The position numbers and the translations under genes are program-made. A DNA stretch of 64,000 nucleotides from Acanthochlamys bracteata (Eukaryota; Streptophyta; Magnoliopsida; Pandanales; Velloziaceae): the NCBI GenBank assembly GCA_019914995.1, contig CM034132.1, positions 2,172,501 to 2,236,500 on the forward strand, written 5' to 3'. This document shows, in pieces, positions 12,301 to 32,639 of the stretch (within the stretch, counting starts at the first letter, position 1; every line of letters starts with the position of its first letter). The notes under the pieces are model-generated. The model did not search any database. It was not told where the DNA came from and was given only the letters and a program-made list of their open reading frames with translations.

Positions 12301-13468
12301 AGAAAGGTAGAAAAGTGAAACCAGTGTGGGTGATTGGTAACCCGTGCCATCTCCAATCATAATGTCGTCGGAACCATTGTAGGGAGAGTGAAGTGAGAGA
12401 TTGTTAAGATCGCCGATAACGTGATGGGAGGCACCACTGTCAAATAGCCAAGATAGAATTTCTACGCCGGTATTAGCTGTAAAATTAGTTCGTGGCTGCC
12501 ATGAGATAAGATTTGTTTCGGATCCGCGGTTGATTGGCATTTGATTGGTTGGCACTTGATTGATCGGTACTAGACGAAAGGATGGGCACCGCTTAACTGA
12601 GTGTCCTTGAATGCCATAAATTTGACGACGACCAAGATATGGTCTTGGTGAAGTGCGATCACCATTAGATGTTGGCATGGAAGAGCCGGTGTTGGAAGAC
12701 ATAGTGGGACGAGAAGAGCCTGTGTGATCAGAGTTGAAAGAGAGATGAGGCATTGAATTTCTGTGTGCTAGATTAGCAGTCGCTGGTATTGGTTGAGCCT
12801 TTGATATTACATTGCGATGAGTGGCTTCAAGAGTGAGGAGTTTTTCATGTAGTTCTTCAAGTGAGATTGGGATTTCGCAAGCTTGGAGAGTAACAAGATC
12901 ATGAAATTCATCGCCAAGACCATCTAAAATTTTTCAAGTAGGTCTTCGGCATCTATAGAGGTACCAAATAGTGCAAGTTTATCGGCATACCCTTTAATTC
13001 TTCGTAAGTATTGAGTAACACTTTGAGAACCCTTTGAAGATTTTTGAGATGACTTCGAATTTGTAGACGGCGACCGCCTGTTGGCTTGACATAAATGTTG
13101 GCAAGAATATGCCAAGCGTCACTGGAGGTAATGGCACCGGCAATGAATGAAATAATATTTGGAGAGATAGATCCAATAAATGCATTGAGGATCAACTGAT
13201 CTTGACGTTTCCAATGAATATAAACTGGATTAGTAATTACTGAACTATCTGTAGTAATAGTCGGTGGTGGACACGGTTTAGATCCATCAATGAAGCCAAT
13301 GAGATCAAAACCAATAAAAAGAGTGTTGAATTGGAACTTCCAGAAGAGATAGTTTGTATTATTGAGTTTTAATGGAGCTTGAGCAGTAACGTTAATGACA
13401 ATCAATTGTTGATTGGAGTCTTAAGTAATGATAGAAGAATTACTAGATGATGTAGAGATAGTGGTCAT
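9360..13468 (-). pseudogene. Decayed copia gag-pol coding region
   Basis: Gag would start at the ATG at 13468 but meets a TAA after 15 codons. The gag core (KLNNTNYLFWKFQFNTLFIG) follows. The zinc knuckle near 12610 reads YGIQGHSVKRCP; its first cysteines are gone. Protease keeps LFDSGASHHV near 12450. Integrase starts HHRLGHPSFQIFK near 12040 and keeps TDNGEEY near 11670. RT spans about 10628-9740 ([20 protein letters not shown], then LTRPDIAF-like), with a frame break near 10380. The RT active-site box is YVDY instead of YVDD, losing a catalytic aspartate. RNase H ends near 9400. Several frame changes separate the parts, so no complete polyprotein can be made. Confidence 0.9.
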
Positions 13469-13554
13469 TGAGAGTATTTGAAACTACTGAGTTAGAGAAA
13501 AAAAAATTTTGAGAAGAGATAGAGCTCGTTAGAATACTAATAGCTCTGGTACCA

Positions 13555-13721
13555 TATAGAGAATTGTATTCAATAACTTATTTTTTTTTATTGATATGAG
13601 CACATATATATATACTCAAAGTTTCCAAAAATTAAATATTCATAAAATCTAATCTTTCTAACTAAAATTTTTCTAAATTAAGCACTCCAAATATTAAAAA
13701 AAAAATCAAATATTCTTATCA
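13555..13721 (-). repeat. 5' LTR of the copia element
   Basis: 167 bases, minus-strand ends TGATAAG and CTCTATA; the second base of the CA end has mutated relative to the 3' LTR. Over the shared part I count roughly 15-18 differences by eye, about 10%, which suggests an old insertion. The primer binding site follows directly on the minus strand. Confidence 0.88.
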
Positions 13722-13726
13722 GGAAC

Positions 13727-14651
13727 CGGCTAGCAGCAACATGCAGGAGGAGCGTGCTGCCACTGCTGTAGTTGCTGACATTAGGACATGTCTGCCGGCA
13801 ACTAGAAATCAGCACCGGGGAAATTACTTGTAGTATATTTCAGTGAAAGAAAAAAATATTATATCCAGTAATGAGGGCAACGTTGTATGGATACCCAAAG
13901 TTGTGTTGTCTTTTATTTGGGATAAGGTTCTAAAACATGCTTCTTTCCTATTTATATATATGCTAAATTCCCTTCTAGGTAGTGAACTACTGAGCTCACA
14001 TACTTCATTCTTAAATGCTTGAGTGCAAATACTCATCTTCCATTACCCAAAAACACGTTAATCCGTAAGTATCTACGTTTATCAACCATTTTTTAATTTC
14101 ACTAAAAATAGAAGAAGAAATCAGCGACTTCTTCGTTCACGAAAAGATTCTAAAATTTCCAATTAAGAATAAATGCCTCGCTGCTAATTATATAAATTAA
14201 TATACAAAGCCTTATTCTAAAAAAAGGAAGAGAAGAATCAAATTTTACACCGGAGAACAAAAAACAGACCAGTGAATCTAAAGTAAAACAAATCAAACTA
14301 CCACAAAAGATGTTTAATTATAACTTAATTCTTCGATCAAGAGCAGCAGCGCCTTTTCCTACTTCACTCTCCCACTAGTGGCGGAGAAGAAGAAGAGCAG
14401 GGGATTATATATCCTTTTTTTTTTCTTTTGTTGTTTATGTTATTTTTACTCTTCATGACTTATCCAAGGGCATGATTGTCATTTTTTAAGTGCGTGGCTG
14501 ACTATTGACGCCGCTGTTTCCAGTAACGCCGTTAAATATAACTACAAAAACGCCAGCTGCCTTTTTAAGCTTCGATATCTTTTACTGAATTCTGAACTTT
14601 CTCATGTTTGTAGTAGTTTCACCAAGCTGAAAACTTCACAGCGGCGGAGAC
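13727..14651. other. Upstream region of the aspartate aminotransferase gene
   Basis: About 900 bases without a credible gene. The left part (13727-13810) continues the target DNA of the copia insertion. A TTAAATATAAC stretch at about 14533 is a weak TATA candidate 120 bases before the start codon. The short minus ORF at 13824-14036 has no resemblance to known families. Confidence 0.35.
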
Positions 14652-19047
<4,396 letters not shown>

Positions 19048-19990
19048 GAAGCAAAGAAGGCAAAGATCGATGCAATTTTTTAATAAAATAATCATCTTGA
19101 TCTGAGAAGGAATGTCAGAAGCAGTAGAATAAAGAGAGGCAATATAATAAAGCATTTTACTTACCGTATTCTTGCCTCCCATTTTGCTCGGGATTTTTAT
19201 GTAAAAGGTGAGATTTCTCAACTTCAGGTGTTTCTGAAACAAGAATGAGAAAAATGATAGTCTTGAACCTTCTCTCGAGTATTATAGCATGCAACTCTTT
19301 GAGAATTTATCTCAATGCATTTGCTTCCATCAGTCGTATGATGAATTTAGGAAGATTTTTTGCTCATGCAAAACTCAAGCGAAGCTTACAGCAATATGAA
19401 ATACTGACCTCTCATTCAGATAACTCATTCCTCTGCACTATGTTTATCAATAAACCACTTCATAGGGAAGTACAGTAGCCTTCAGAAATCAAATATGTCC
19501 TTCATCTGGCTGTTGACAAGGTTTGAAAGAGTTCCACATTTTATACAGTGTAGCATCCAACTTTGCAGGCTTCTCCACACAGTTGCAATTTCCACTCCGA
19601 GCAATTAAAAACTATAAAAGAACATAACTGCCATTTCCTCTAAAGAAGCTTGAAAGTTTAGGGAAGTGATCGCATTTTAAAGTTAATGTTTGAGAAGCTT
19701 AGCTGGTTAAACCAAATGGTTTTGTTCAGTCAGAAGCTTCCAGCCACATGCACAAAACGGATTTTGAGGCATCAACGTTGTATAAGATGCTGGTTTCATA
19801 CTTGGAACCCTTGCAGAAATTCGTTGAAAACCCAATGTTTTAGATTTTGCTGTATAGCCCTTTTTCTTTCTTATTCCTGGACGCATGCTCTTGGAGCTTG
19901 TACTAATTTCCTACATTCAAGTCCCGTATGAGCTGCAGGTCTTGCAACTTTAGACTTCCCATTTCTGGAAAATATCTATAATCACCTCAA
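19048..19990. other. Intergenic DNA between ASP1 and PPR remnant
   Basis: Contains the 3' UTR of the aminotransferase gene. ORFs at 19245-19478 and 19686-19931 (plus) have no domain resemblance and are probably chance frames. Confidence 0.35.
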
Positions 19991-19999
19991 GAAGTTTTT

Positions 20000-22110
20000 T
20001 GCTGCAAGCTCTTCAAGGTTTATGTTACTTGAACTATAACAGAGTATCTTGTTTTCAAGTCGACAACCAAGACCTGTCTCCAACCACAAGCAATCCCTTT
20101 CTTCACTCCCTTTACCTTCATAAGCTCACTGATTACCGCCACTTCACTCTCAGAATCGGCGTGCATATTGGAAAGAAGTATATAATATCCCAAATTCTTG
20201 CTTTCAGACAATAATATGCTCACCTGTATAAACACCTATCTCCAGATCAGAGTGTATCTTGCCAGCTCCTAGCACCACTCCCAATGTTTCAGCACTAGCT
20301 TCCATTGGCATATCCTTTATTAACTCAACAGCTTGTTCCAGCTTTCCTGATGGCTGAGTAAATCAACAATGCAACGTTGTGTGCTTTTCTGGAACTAATA
20401 CTAAGATCCTTCGTACTGTTGAAGATTTCAAGACCCTCCTCAACCAGCCCTCCATGCTTGCAAGCTGACAATACGTTGATAAAACTAACGTCATCAGGCT
20501 CTTCAACCATAATGAAAACTTCAACAGCAAATTCCCCTTGCCCATGGACAGCATAGGCACCTATCTTTGAGTTGTACACACTGAATTCTTATCTTCTATC
20601 AGATCAAAAACTTTTTGGGACTCTTTGATTGTACCACATTTTGCGTACATGTCAAATTAAGCGCTTCCCACAAAAGAGTGACCTGCATATGATATCTTAA
20701 TTGTCCATAAGTTAGTTCTTTTGCCTTCTCTCAGTCCAGAAACAACAGTACAAGCTAAAAGGACACTTCTGGATGGCTATCAGGTTTGGTTGAGTGTTTG
20801 CTTTACCATTTTTCTTCAAGGAAGAAACCAATCTGCATATCCAACAATCATCAAACTCCATGAGATGATATCTCACTCTTGAATAACTTTGAAAGACTCA
20901 TCTAGACAGAGATGAGAGCATTCTAACCCTTCTATCTGGATCTATATTGTGTTTATGTCTATTGACAATAAACATGCATTACTTTGCAGTAATTCAAACA
21001 CTTGATGTCTCCAACGGCAGGGAGAACACTTACAATGCAGCAGCATCAGCATCTAGACCCACAATCAACAGTTGCTGGAAAACTACCAAGGCCTCATTGA
21101 AATAATTATTCTCTGCATGAATGAGGAAATGATCCCGCTGTATGTAACAACATCCATATCATCTCCACAGAGCTTCATATCTCTAAGATCCCATGTCCTA
21201 TCATCAAACAAACCCATTCTGAGAATAACCTACAATCAAAGCATTCCAACTAACATCCCTTTCTGCTAAACAATCAAAAACCTCTTGAGCTATTTCCATT
21301 ACACTTCTACACTTTCCATAAGCAGAAATAAGAGCGTTTCCAATAATTTCTGCACTGTGGCATCCACTTCTAAAGATGCAATTCCTTATTAAAAGCCTCT
21401 GGGATGGAGCACATTGTTAATACATTAGCAAGAGTCACTTGATCCAACTTAAATCCACACCTTACCATCTCCTGGGTCAATACTTTCACAGTCAAAACCA
21501 TGCTTGTTCATACATTGTTCATGAGCCATTACAATCGAATTCTAAGACACAATCTCTCCAAGGCATTACATCAAACACCTTAACTGAATCAACCAAGCTC
21601 CCCACATTTCGCGTACATGCAAATCAATGTGTTGCAAACGAAGACATCAGACCCCCAATCTGTTCCTGCGGCAATGTATGAACAAGCTGTCCGCCATTGA
21701 TATCAGGCAACAAAGCACAAGAAAATGTATATGAATGTATATGAATCTAGTTCAATCCCTCTTCTCTCTTCTGGTGAAACAAGTCTACAGGTTCTCTGTA
21801 GAAGCCATTTGACGAATTCCCCTGATCATTTTATTGAGCTGAAACACGTTGCATAGAGTCACCGGCGAAAGATTTCTTGAGCAGAGATGTGATTTCCACA
21901 TGAAGAGTAGAGTGTGATAAGCTTTGTTGTGAAGAAAGAGTCAACTGTGAAACCAAAGATTTGGTTCTGGAACGGATTGCGAACCTAAGAAAGGTTTCCC
22001 GGCGATACAGGAATCAAGCAAAAGGAAATAACATAGTGGATTGATAGACACAGTAGAGAACGAAGATTGAAAGAGTTTGGTGAGAATTCAATCTGTAGTT
22101 TATGGCTACT
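20000..22110 (-). pseudogene. PPR (PLS/E-type) pseudogene
   Basis: Minus-strand pieces in changing frames are typical of a plant editing-type PPR protein. From N- to C-terminus: a CNTLI-MYAKCGEL-SVKVFD-like block near 21640, GNALISAYGKCRSVMEIAQE near 21330, KIGAYAVHGQGEFAVEVF and SFINVLSACKHGGLVEEGLE near 20540-20420, and E-motif sequence YYILLSNMHADSESE plus MKVKGVKKGIACGWRQV near 20200-20080. Many stops and frameshifts lie between them. No DYW end was recognised. It is adjacent to and upstream of nothing obviously related. It cannot be said from the sequence alone whether it descends from the same gene as the PPR remnant at 3.3-5.1 kb; the readable blocks differ. Confidence 0.75.
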
Positions 22111-22332
22111 GGTTTAGTTTAGAAGAAGCATCGCAATTCAAATTAATGTTTTAAAAAGAAGACTCAAATCTAGAGAAAGATTTTTAATTACAGTTGATGT
22201 ATTAGTTATTTACAATAATAACATATTGACGACAGAAAGATTGGTTCAGTTTTTCTACCTGCATCTCACAAAACTTCCCTACATAAACAACTATGTCATG
22301 TACTGCACATAATAGCTAGCTTAAGACAATCA

Positions 22333-25300
22333 TTATCTAGGACCTGAGAGCTCAATTGGTTCTATAATGAAGGACGATGCTTCGTTAGCTTCTTCGTAAT
22401 TTCTAGAGAAACTACAGGATCTCACACTGAGCATTTCTCCGTTGTTTCCATGTTCTGCTTGCCTTGTTACAGAATCAAGAGCCTTTAAGACCTCAGACAT
22501 CTTTGGACGAAGTGCAGGATTTGACTGAGTACATAAGAGAACCACCTTGACAGCAGTTTCAAGTTCAGATTCATCAAAAGAGCCGTTCAGATCACTGTCA
22601 ACCAACTCGTTAAGCCTCTTTTCCTCGTGTAAAGTTTTAACCTGCATTATCCAGGAAGAGTTAGCAATTTGCTGATTTCTTCCCAGTGCTGTAGCATATA
22701 GACACATGAATGGAGGTATAAGCATATTATCGACAATCTCACAATTAGATAGTATCTTCATATGGCAAAAGAAAAGCGTATCACCTTCAATGAGAAATCA
22801 TGATGTAAACCAAAAATATGCAAAAGTTGGGTAGAAATCCAAATCAGGACGTACCACTTACAAAACAAAAAGCAAATACACAGGTTTCATCAAGCATTAA
22901 TGCTTCAGAAAAGTGAGACTAAATTTAGAATGAAAGGGTCAGCTATATCTAAATTTTCAACACCGTATACAAACAGCTACTAAACAAATAAGTTCACATT
23001 CACACTTCAAAGAAAGGTCTTTCAAGAAAACTAATTAAAATATAAAAAAACTCACCCAGTCAAGGATCATTCCCTTCTGACCATTTCCAGAACCAATAAC
23101 CTTGGGGCCTGTAATTAGCTCCAGTAGTAGGATACCAAATCCATATACATCTGTTTTCTCCGAGGACTGCCCTGTGGATAAATACTCTGGTGCAATATGC
23201 CCTATAGTGCCTCGTACTGCGGTTGTGACATGCGAATCTCTACGATCCAAAAGTTTGGCCAATCCAAAATCTCCAACTACTGCTTCAAAGCATTCATCTA
23301 ATAGAATATTGGCAGCTTTAACATCTCTGTGAATGATCTTCGGGTTACATTGTTCGTGCAAGTACAGAAGTCCACGGGTAGCTCCAAGGGCAATTCCCAT
23401 CCGCTTGCTCCAGTCCAAGGATAGTTTCCCACGGACACAATCTGTATATTTGTGTTGCTTCAGCACAATTGCTAACATAATGGAGTAAGCAGAAAAAAGA
23501 AAAAGTATATCTGCATGTTTTCTCATGAAAATGAAAGCACGGCTGACATAAAGTGGAAAAAACTTGAATCTTATGGACAAGGTACAAAGTCATAGCTGGT
23601 TCGTTTATAGGCTCTAGAAGCGCACATGTTTAGTTGATAAATTACCTAAAAGTTTCAGAAAGAAGATTCAAAAACATCGACATGGCACACCACAAAAGAA
23701 GAAAATAAATTCAAATGAATCATAAATCAATGATCTCATTCAGGCTACATTGAGTGAATGCTTTCAGAAATTATAATGAAGGAACAAACGACAGATGTAA
23801 ATTCTCAATATACTAGTGCATAGTTGTTAGGCAAACCACTGGTGGACAAGGCAAGGTACCTCTCAAGCGGTCAGCAACACTTCCGTTTGGCATATAAGGA
23901 TAAACTAGTAGCCGCTCGTTTGCAGTCATGCAAAAGCCATATAATCGCAAAAGATTCCTATGCAAAACTAATCCAATCATCTCAACCTCAGTCTGAAATT
24001 GCATTTCTCCGGTAAAATTGGGATCCTTCAATCTCTTTACTGCTATAACAGTTCCATTTCTCAGGTGACCTTTGTAAACAACACCAAATCCACCCTGACC
24101 TAAAATATTCTTGGAACTAAAATTATCAGTTGCATTTTGCAGCTCTCTAAATGAGAACCTCTTCAGATGACCAATATCTAACTCATGACTTAGATCTGCA
24201 AAAAGGATAAGTCTAATTAAGCCACCGTGTTGAGTTTCTTACTATACTATTTATAGCATACCTTTTGATGCAAAGTATGGATGACATCCGCAATGACGCA
24301 ACCAATAAGCAAGAAGCATCACGCAAAGCATAAGTGTTAGGGTGATGCTTAGAGAAATAGAAAGTGCTAAGTGATGGTTGTTACTGGATCTTTCCAGCGT
24401 ATATGTCTCTGCAAACAATACAAACATGAGTAAGAGAACAAGCCTTTCTTTCTTGAAAGAACTATAAATATAATTATGTCAAACAATAAATTACCATTTA
24501 CAGGTAAAGGCGCATCTGTGCAACCATGTAAGATGGAAGAGTTGCAAAGAAACTTATTCCCAACAACACTGTGGGGAAAACAATGACATAGTCAGATCCT
24601 AGAGAAGAGAGAGTAGCAAGAGGTCTGCAGTGAAAGTAGTATACAAAATGAACTCAAAACAGTCTATTAGCAGGAAGCATACAGTATGATCAAAGGTTTG
24701 GTGATGAATTCAAAAGGGAAGTGCAAAGGAAAGGATGACATTTCATTTTCCCATCTTGCAACTGCAATTACATTTAGGATGACATGCTGGTCAAGGGCAC
24801 AAAATATTGAAGCGGTAAGGTAACAAAGGAAATTATACTCTAATGGAGCTATTCTAACACAGCATATACATAGACTAGATTTTGTAGAAGAGAAGAAAAT
24901 ATAAGGATTTCACTGTAATTGCAATAGACAACTGAACCATCATTATGGATTCAAAGATCTAAACAGTTCGGATTAGAATACTTGAATTCATTAGATTGCA
25001 AGAAACGGTTATAACATTAAGCTTCAGAGCAAAAGATTCAAATTGCAAATATGTTTGAAAAGACTGTATAAGGTTATCAACCTGTATCCTTTTGCAAGAA
25101 TCTTCGGTGTTGAACCACTGAGATTGTTGAACGATAAATCCCTGCAGCATGCCCATAAACATAAATTTTCTGGAACTTCAGTGGGAAATAAAGTAAGAGG
25201 TTGTGAGGGACCACATACAGGAAAGCAAGGTTTTCAAGATTGGCTACAGCTTGTGGGATTTGACCAGACAAATTATTTCCATCAAGGCGCCTAATGAGAC

Positions 25301-26577
25301 AATGCAATAGTAAGTATTACGTTTGGAAGAAACATTTTAACAACCTCCTAACATACTTACAAGTATGTCAGCTGTGTCAAAAGTCCAAAAGACTTTGGTA
25401 TTTCACCAACAAACTGGTTTCCTGAAAGGTCAAGTGTCTTCAACTGCAATAGTTTACCTATTTGTGAAGGAATAGGGCCTGATATTTTGTTATTCTGTAA
25501 CAACCTAAGAAAAGAGAAACAATTCAGAAAAACTTATTTAATTAAAATACGCCTAAATGCTGAAGTTTTCCTAAAACAGTTTACTTTGCAACTCTGCAAC
25601 AAGCAAAACTACACGACATCACTATTACGTACGCATAAAAAGAGTGCACCAGGAATAGCTACTGCCGTTATCAACCTTATAAGCAAGATTGCTTATATTG
25701 ACTACTAAAAACATGCATAAACATATTCATGTGATGTTCCATTTCATAGTAATTGCTATTTTATCAGAATAGGTTTTAAAAAATCATGCTACTTTACCTG
25801 TAAAGATCATAACTTCAAACAGTTGAGAAGTTATATTCATAACTATAGGTTTCCAGCATAAGCAACAGTTGCAAACAGTTGAGAAGTTATTTTAACCGAA
25901 TTCTTTCTGGACCGTGCAGTGCTTAGAATACTAAGGAAATTCAGATTACTTATCCAAGAATGCACGCAACTGAGAAATGCTAGAAGTTCATGCAACTCAC
26001 AGGACGAGTAGTTGGAAGCTGCATTAGGAAGAACCAAATAAAGTCTAGACAGTAATTAATAAACGAACAGGTAACATCATTAGCAACTCACAAGGATTGG
26101 AGGTGACTCAAATTTCCAATGCTCGGTGACAGTGTTCCAGATAAACTATTACTCGCCATTTCCCTAGAAACCATGACACAAACAATATCACCAATCAACT
26201 ACTATCACATATCATCAATCAAACTTGAAGGAATACAAAACGAAGATAAATGAAATAATCATACAGCGAAACAACGTATCCTTGAGGAGAGCAAGCGACC
26301 ATAGACCAAGTACAAGGATCAACTGAGTTAATATCCCAGCCGTCCATTGCCCCTTTCTCGTCTCTCATCTCCCTTTTCACTGACATCAGTGCCGCCACTG
26401 GACACACCAATCAACTATGCATCACAACCAAAATAAAGATAACAAAAATCAGTAAAAACAATTACCTTCGTAGTTCTCGCCTTTCGGAGAGAGCGGTGGG
26501 TCAGCAGAGCTCGCCATGTCTGAGAATGAGAAGAAAGCAAGAACAGGCAAAAGCAGCAGCAGAGAAGAAGAGTCCAT
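22333..26577 (-). CDS. LRR receptor kinase, LRR-II subfamily (At5g45780-like)
   Basis: Plasma-membrane receptor-like kinase. Eleven exons on the minus strand: 26577-26466, 26397-26265, 26163-26092, 25504-25361, 25290-25219, 25141-25082, 24568-24495, 24408-24262, 24195-23860, 23441-23056 and 22641-22333, giving 614 residues. Residues 1-24 are a signal peptide. Next come an LRRNT block ([20 protein letters not shown]), about five LRRs coded by 72- or 144-base exons, a short SPP-poor hinge and a membrane span (about 237-260). The kinase has LGQGGFGVV, invariant Lys325, HRD 421-423 (RD type) and DFG 441-443. The end [13 protein letters not shown] is the subfamily C-terminus. It resembles NIK and SERK relatives; the exact match from memory is At5g45780. 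The ATG at 26577 is chosen over the longer frame from 26624, which loses the signal peptide and exon 2 joint. Confidence 0.93.
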
Positions 26578-26639
26578 AGAGAGATTGAAACTGAGAAGTA
26601 GATTGCAGAGTGTAGCTGTAGCATTGTGTTTATGAAGGG

Positions 26640-28190
26640 TTGAGATTGCTTGGATTGAGATGAATAGAAATTTTATAAATTTTTTTCCTTCCAGTAGAGT
26701 TGAATCGAGGAGTGTGGTGTGTGGGGTTGATCTTTGAATCCAGCTTTGCCTCGAGAGCAGCTAACGAGGAAAAACAGTAAACAATTTGGGAGCAGAGAGA
26801 GAGAGAGACAGAAGTTTAAAAAACAAAACCAAATTGACAAGCATTGGTATTGAAATTGGAAACTTTTGGACAAAGATGGTCTCCGTTTCGAGCCATCGGA
26901 ATTAAAACCCAATGCAGTTGAAAAATTGCTCATTGTTTGTTATTACGGTTTGTTTGTGGAACTGTTAACTGAGTGCACGTTTGATATTGCACTTAAAAAG
27001 TGTTTAAGAATATTTATAAAATATTTTTTTTAAAATAAAAATATTTCTAATTTATTTAAAAAATAAGTTCTACGTTTTATATATAAAAAATATTAATAAA
27101 AAGAATTAATAAAAGAAATAAAAAATTTTTAAATAAAATTTATAAATTATTATAAAAAAAGTTATAAAAAATATAAAATAAAATATAGTATTTGAAATGC
27201 TGCCACCAAACGCTCTCTAAAAGTGTTTTCTCAACTCCTATTTAATTTTTTAATATTTTTAAACAAATCTAAATTCTAAAAGATATTATAATTTCTATAT
27301 AAATTTTTATTTTTAGTTAAAAACTAATTTAGTTAAACAAATTAAAATATATGTTTAACTCTAAAATATCTTTTTTTTAAGATATTTAATTTTAAATTAT
27401 CCTGAAGTAATCGAGAGAAGCCATGGCTTTCAACATATACATGACAATAATGTCAATGGCTCAAAGACTTCGCAAGGTCAATCGGTAGAATTAGGCGAGT
27501 GAGTTTAACTTTGAAGGGAAGGACAGACGTAAATCATCTCGTCAGGCCTCGTGTCTTCTTTCCCTCTATGTAGTCTCTTCTGAAATTTGGATTTATCTGA
27601 ATCGCTGTAAAAAGTAGAAGATAAGAAAATATACTCGAAATAAACTTCAGGTAGAGCTCCTCAATCAGCTAGGCCAACACCACCGCATTCCATAAGCTAA
27701 CTAAGACGCTGGATAAATTCTACAAACACAAATTACATTACCCCTCTACTTTACAGCTACCAAAGACGGCATTAAAGCCATACAGTATACATAACATGAG
27801 AGCTGGATTAACAAGATAATATAACATAAAAAGGGATATCGAATTCTGGATTTAGTTACAAATAAGCACTACACTTAACACATAATTTACATAAATCATG
27901 AAGAAAAAAGCCTTATCCAACCTACACTTCCTTCACTAACACCGGATACCAAAAAGACATACAGAAGGACATACTCTCACTTATCCATTCCCTTAAACCC
28001 AGCAACGCCAAATACTCCAAATTTCAAGGGCATATGATATACAATAGTAAGGGCCAAATGGAGGCGTACTCCATCAAAAAACCCAGTGTCTCCTCTGGTT
28101 GGCCATCATGTAGGAACCATCTTTCTTCAGCCTTTACGTCTAGACAAAACATTTCTCTTTATCCAAAGCAAACATGTGAAATACAGACTT
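26640..28190. other. Spacer between LRR-RLK and GSK3 genes
   Basis: Holds the promoter and leader of the receptor kinase (GA-rich near 26800) and an AT-rich MITE-like repeat at about 26978-27212. The segment 27700-28190 is probably 3' UTR of the GSK3 gene and beyond. No coding region is seen. Confidence 0.4.
26978..27212. repeat. MITE-like AT-rich element
   Basis: The left end CGTTTGATATTGCACTT and the right end, read inverted (GCGTTTGGTGGCAGCATTT), form an imperfect terminal inverted repeat around an AT-rich core with A and T runs. At least five similar units occur in this window. No coding capacity. Confidence 0.5.
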
Positions 28191-28196
28191 GAGCCC

Positions 28197-32583
<4,387 letters not shown>

Positions 32584-32594
32584 CTGCGCCACTG

Positions 32595-32596
<2 letters not shown>

Positions 32597-32632
<36 letters not shown>
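32597..32632. repeat. (CT)n microsatellite in the GSK3 5' leader
   Basis: About eighteen CT units lie 14 bases before the GSK3 start codon (GA repeat in the transcript sense). GA-rich leaders are common in plant housekeeping and signalling genes; the length is probably variable between individuals. Confidence 0.95.
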
Positions 32633-32635
<3 letters not shown>

Positions 32636-32639
32636 ACTC

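Larger units (their letters stand above)
9130..13726 (-). mobile_element. Ty1-copia LTR retrotransposon with target duplication
   Basis: The element runs from 9135 to 13721 (4,587 bases) in minus orientation. It is flanked by identical 5-base target duplications GGAAC at 9130-9134 and 13722-13726. The 3' LTR (9135-9355) and 5' LTR (13555-13721) are alignable but diverged. Next to the 5' LTR is the primer binding site (13542-13554, minus sense TGGTACCAGAGCT), complementary to initiator-tRNA-Met type primers. Next to the 3' LTR is a G-rich tract (minus sense GCGGGGGCA) as polypurine tract. Gene order gag, protease, integrase, RT, RNase H defines copia. Stops and frameshifts show it is not autonomous. 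Confidence 0.95.

Noticed and set aside
26415..26624. Upstream ATG at 26624 as the LRR-RLK start
   Set aside because: That frame does not join exon 2 and lacks the expected [11 protein letters not shown] lead into the LRR cap; ATG 26577 gives both.
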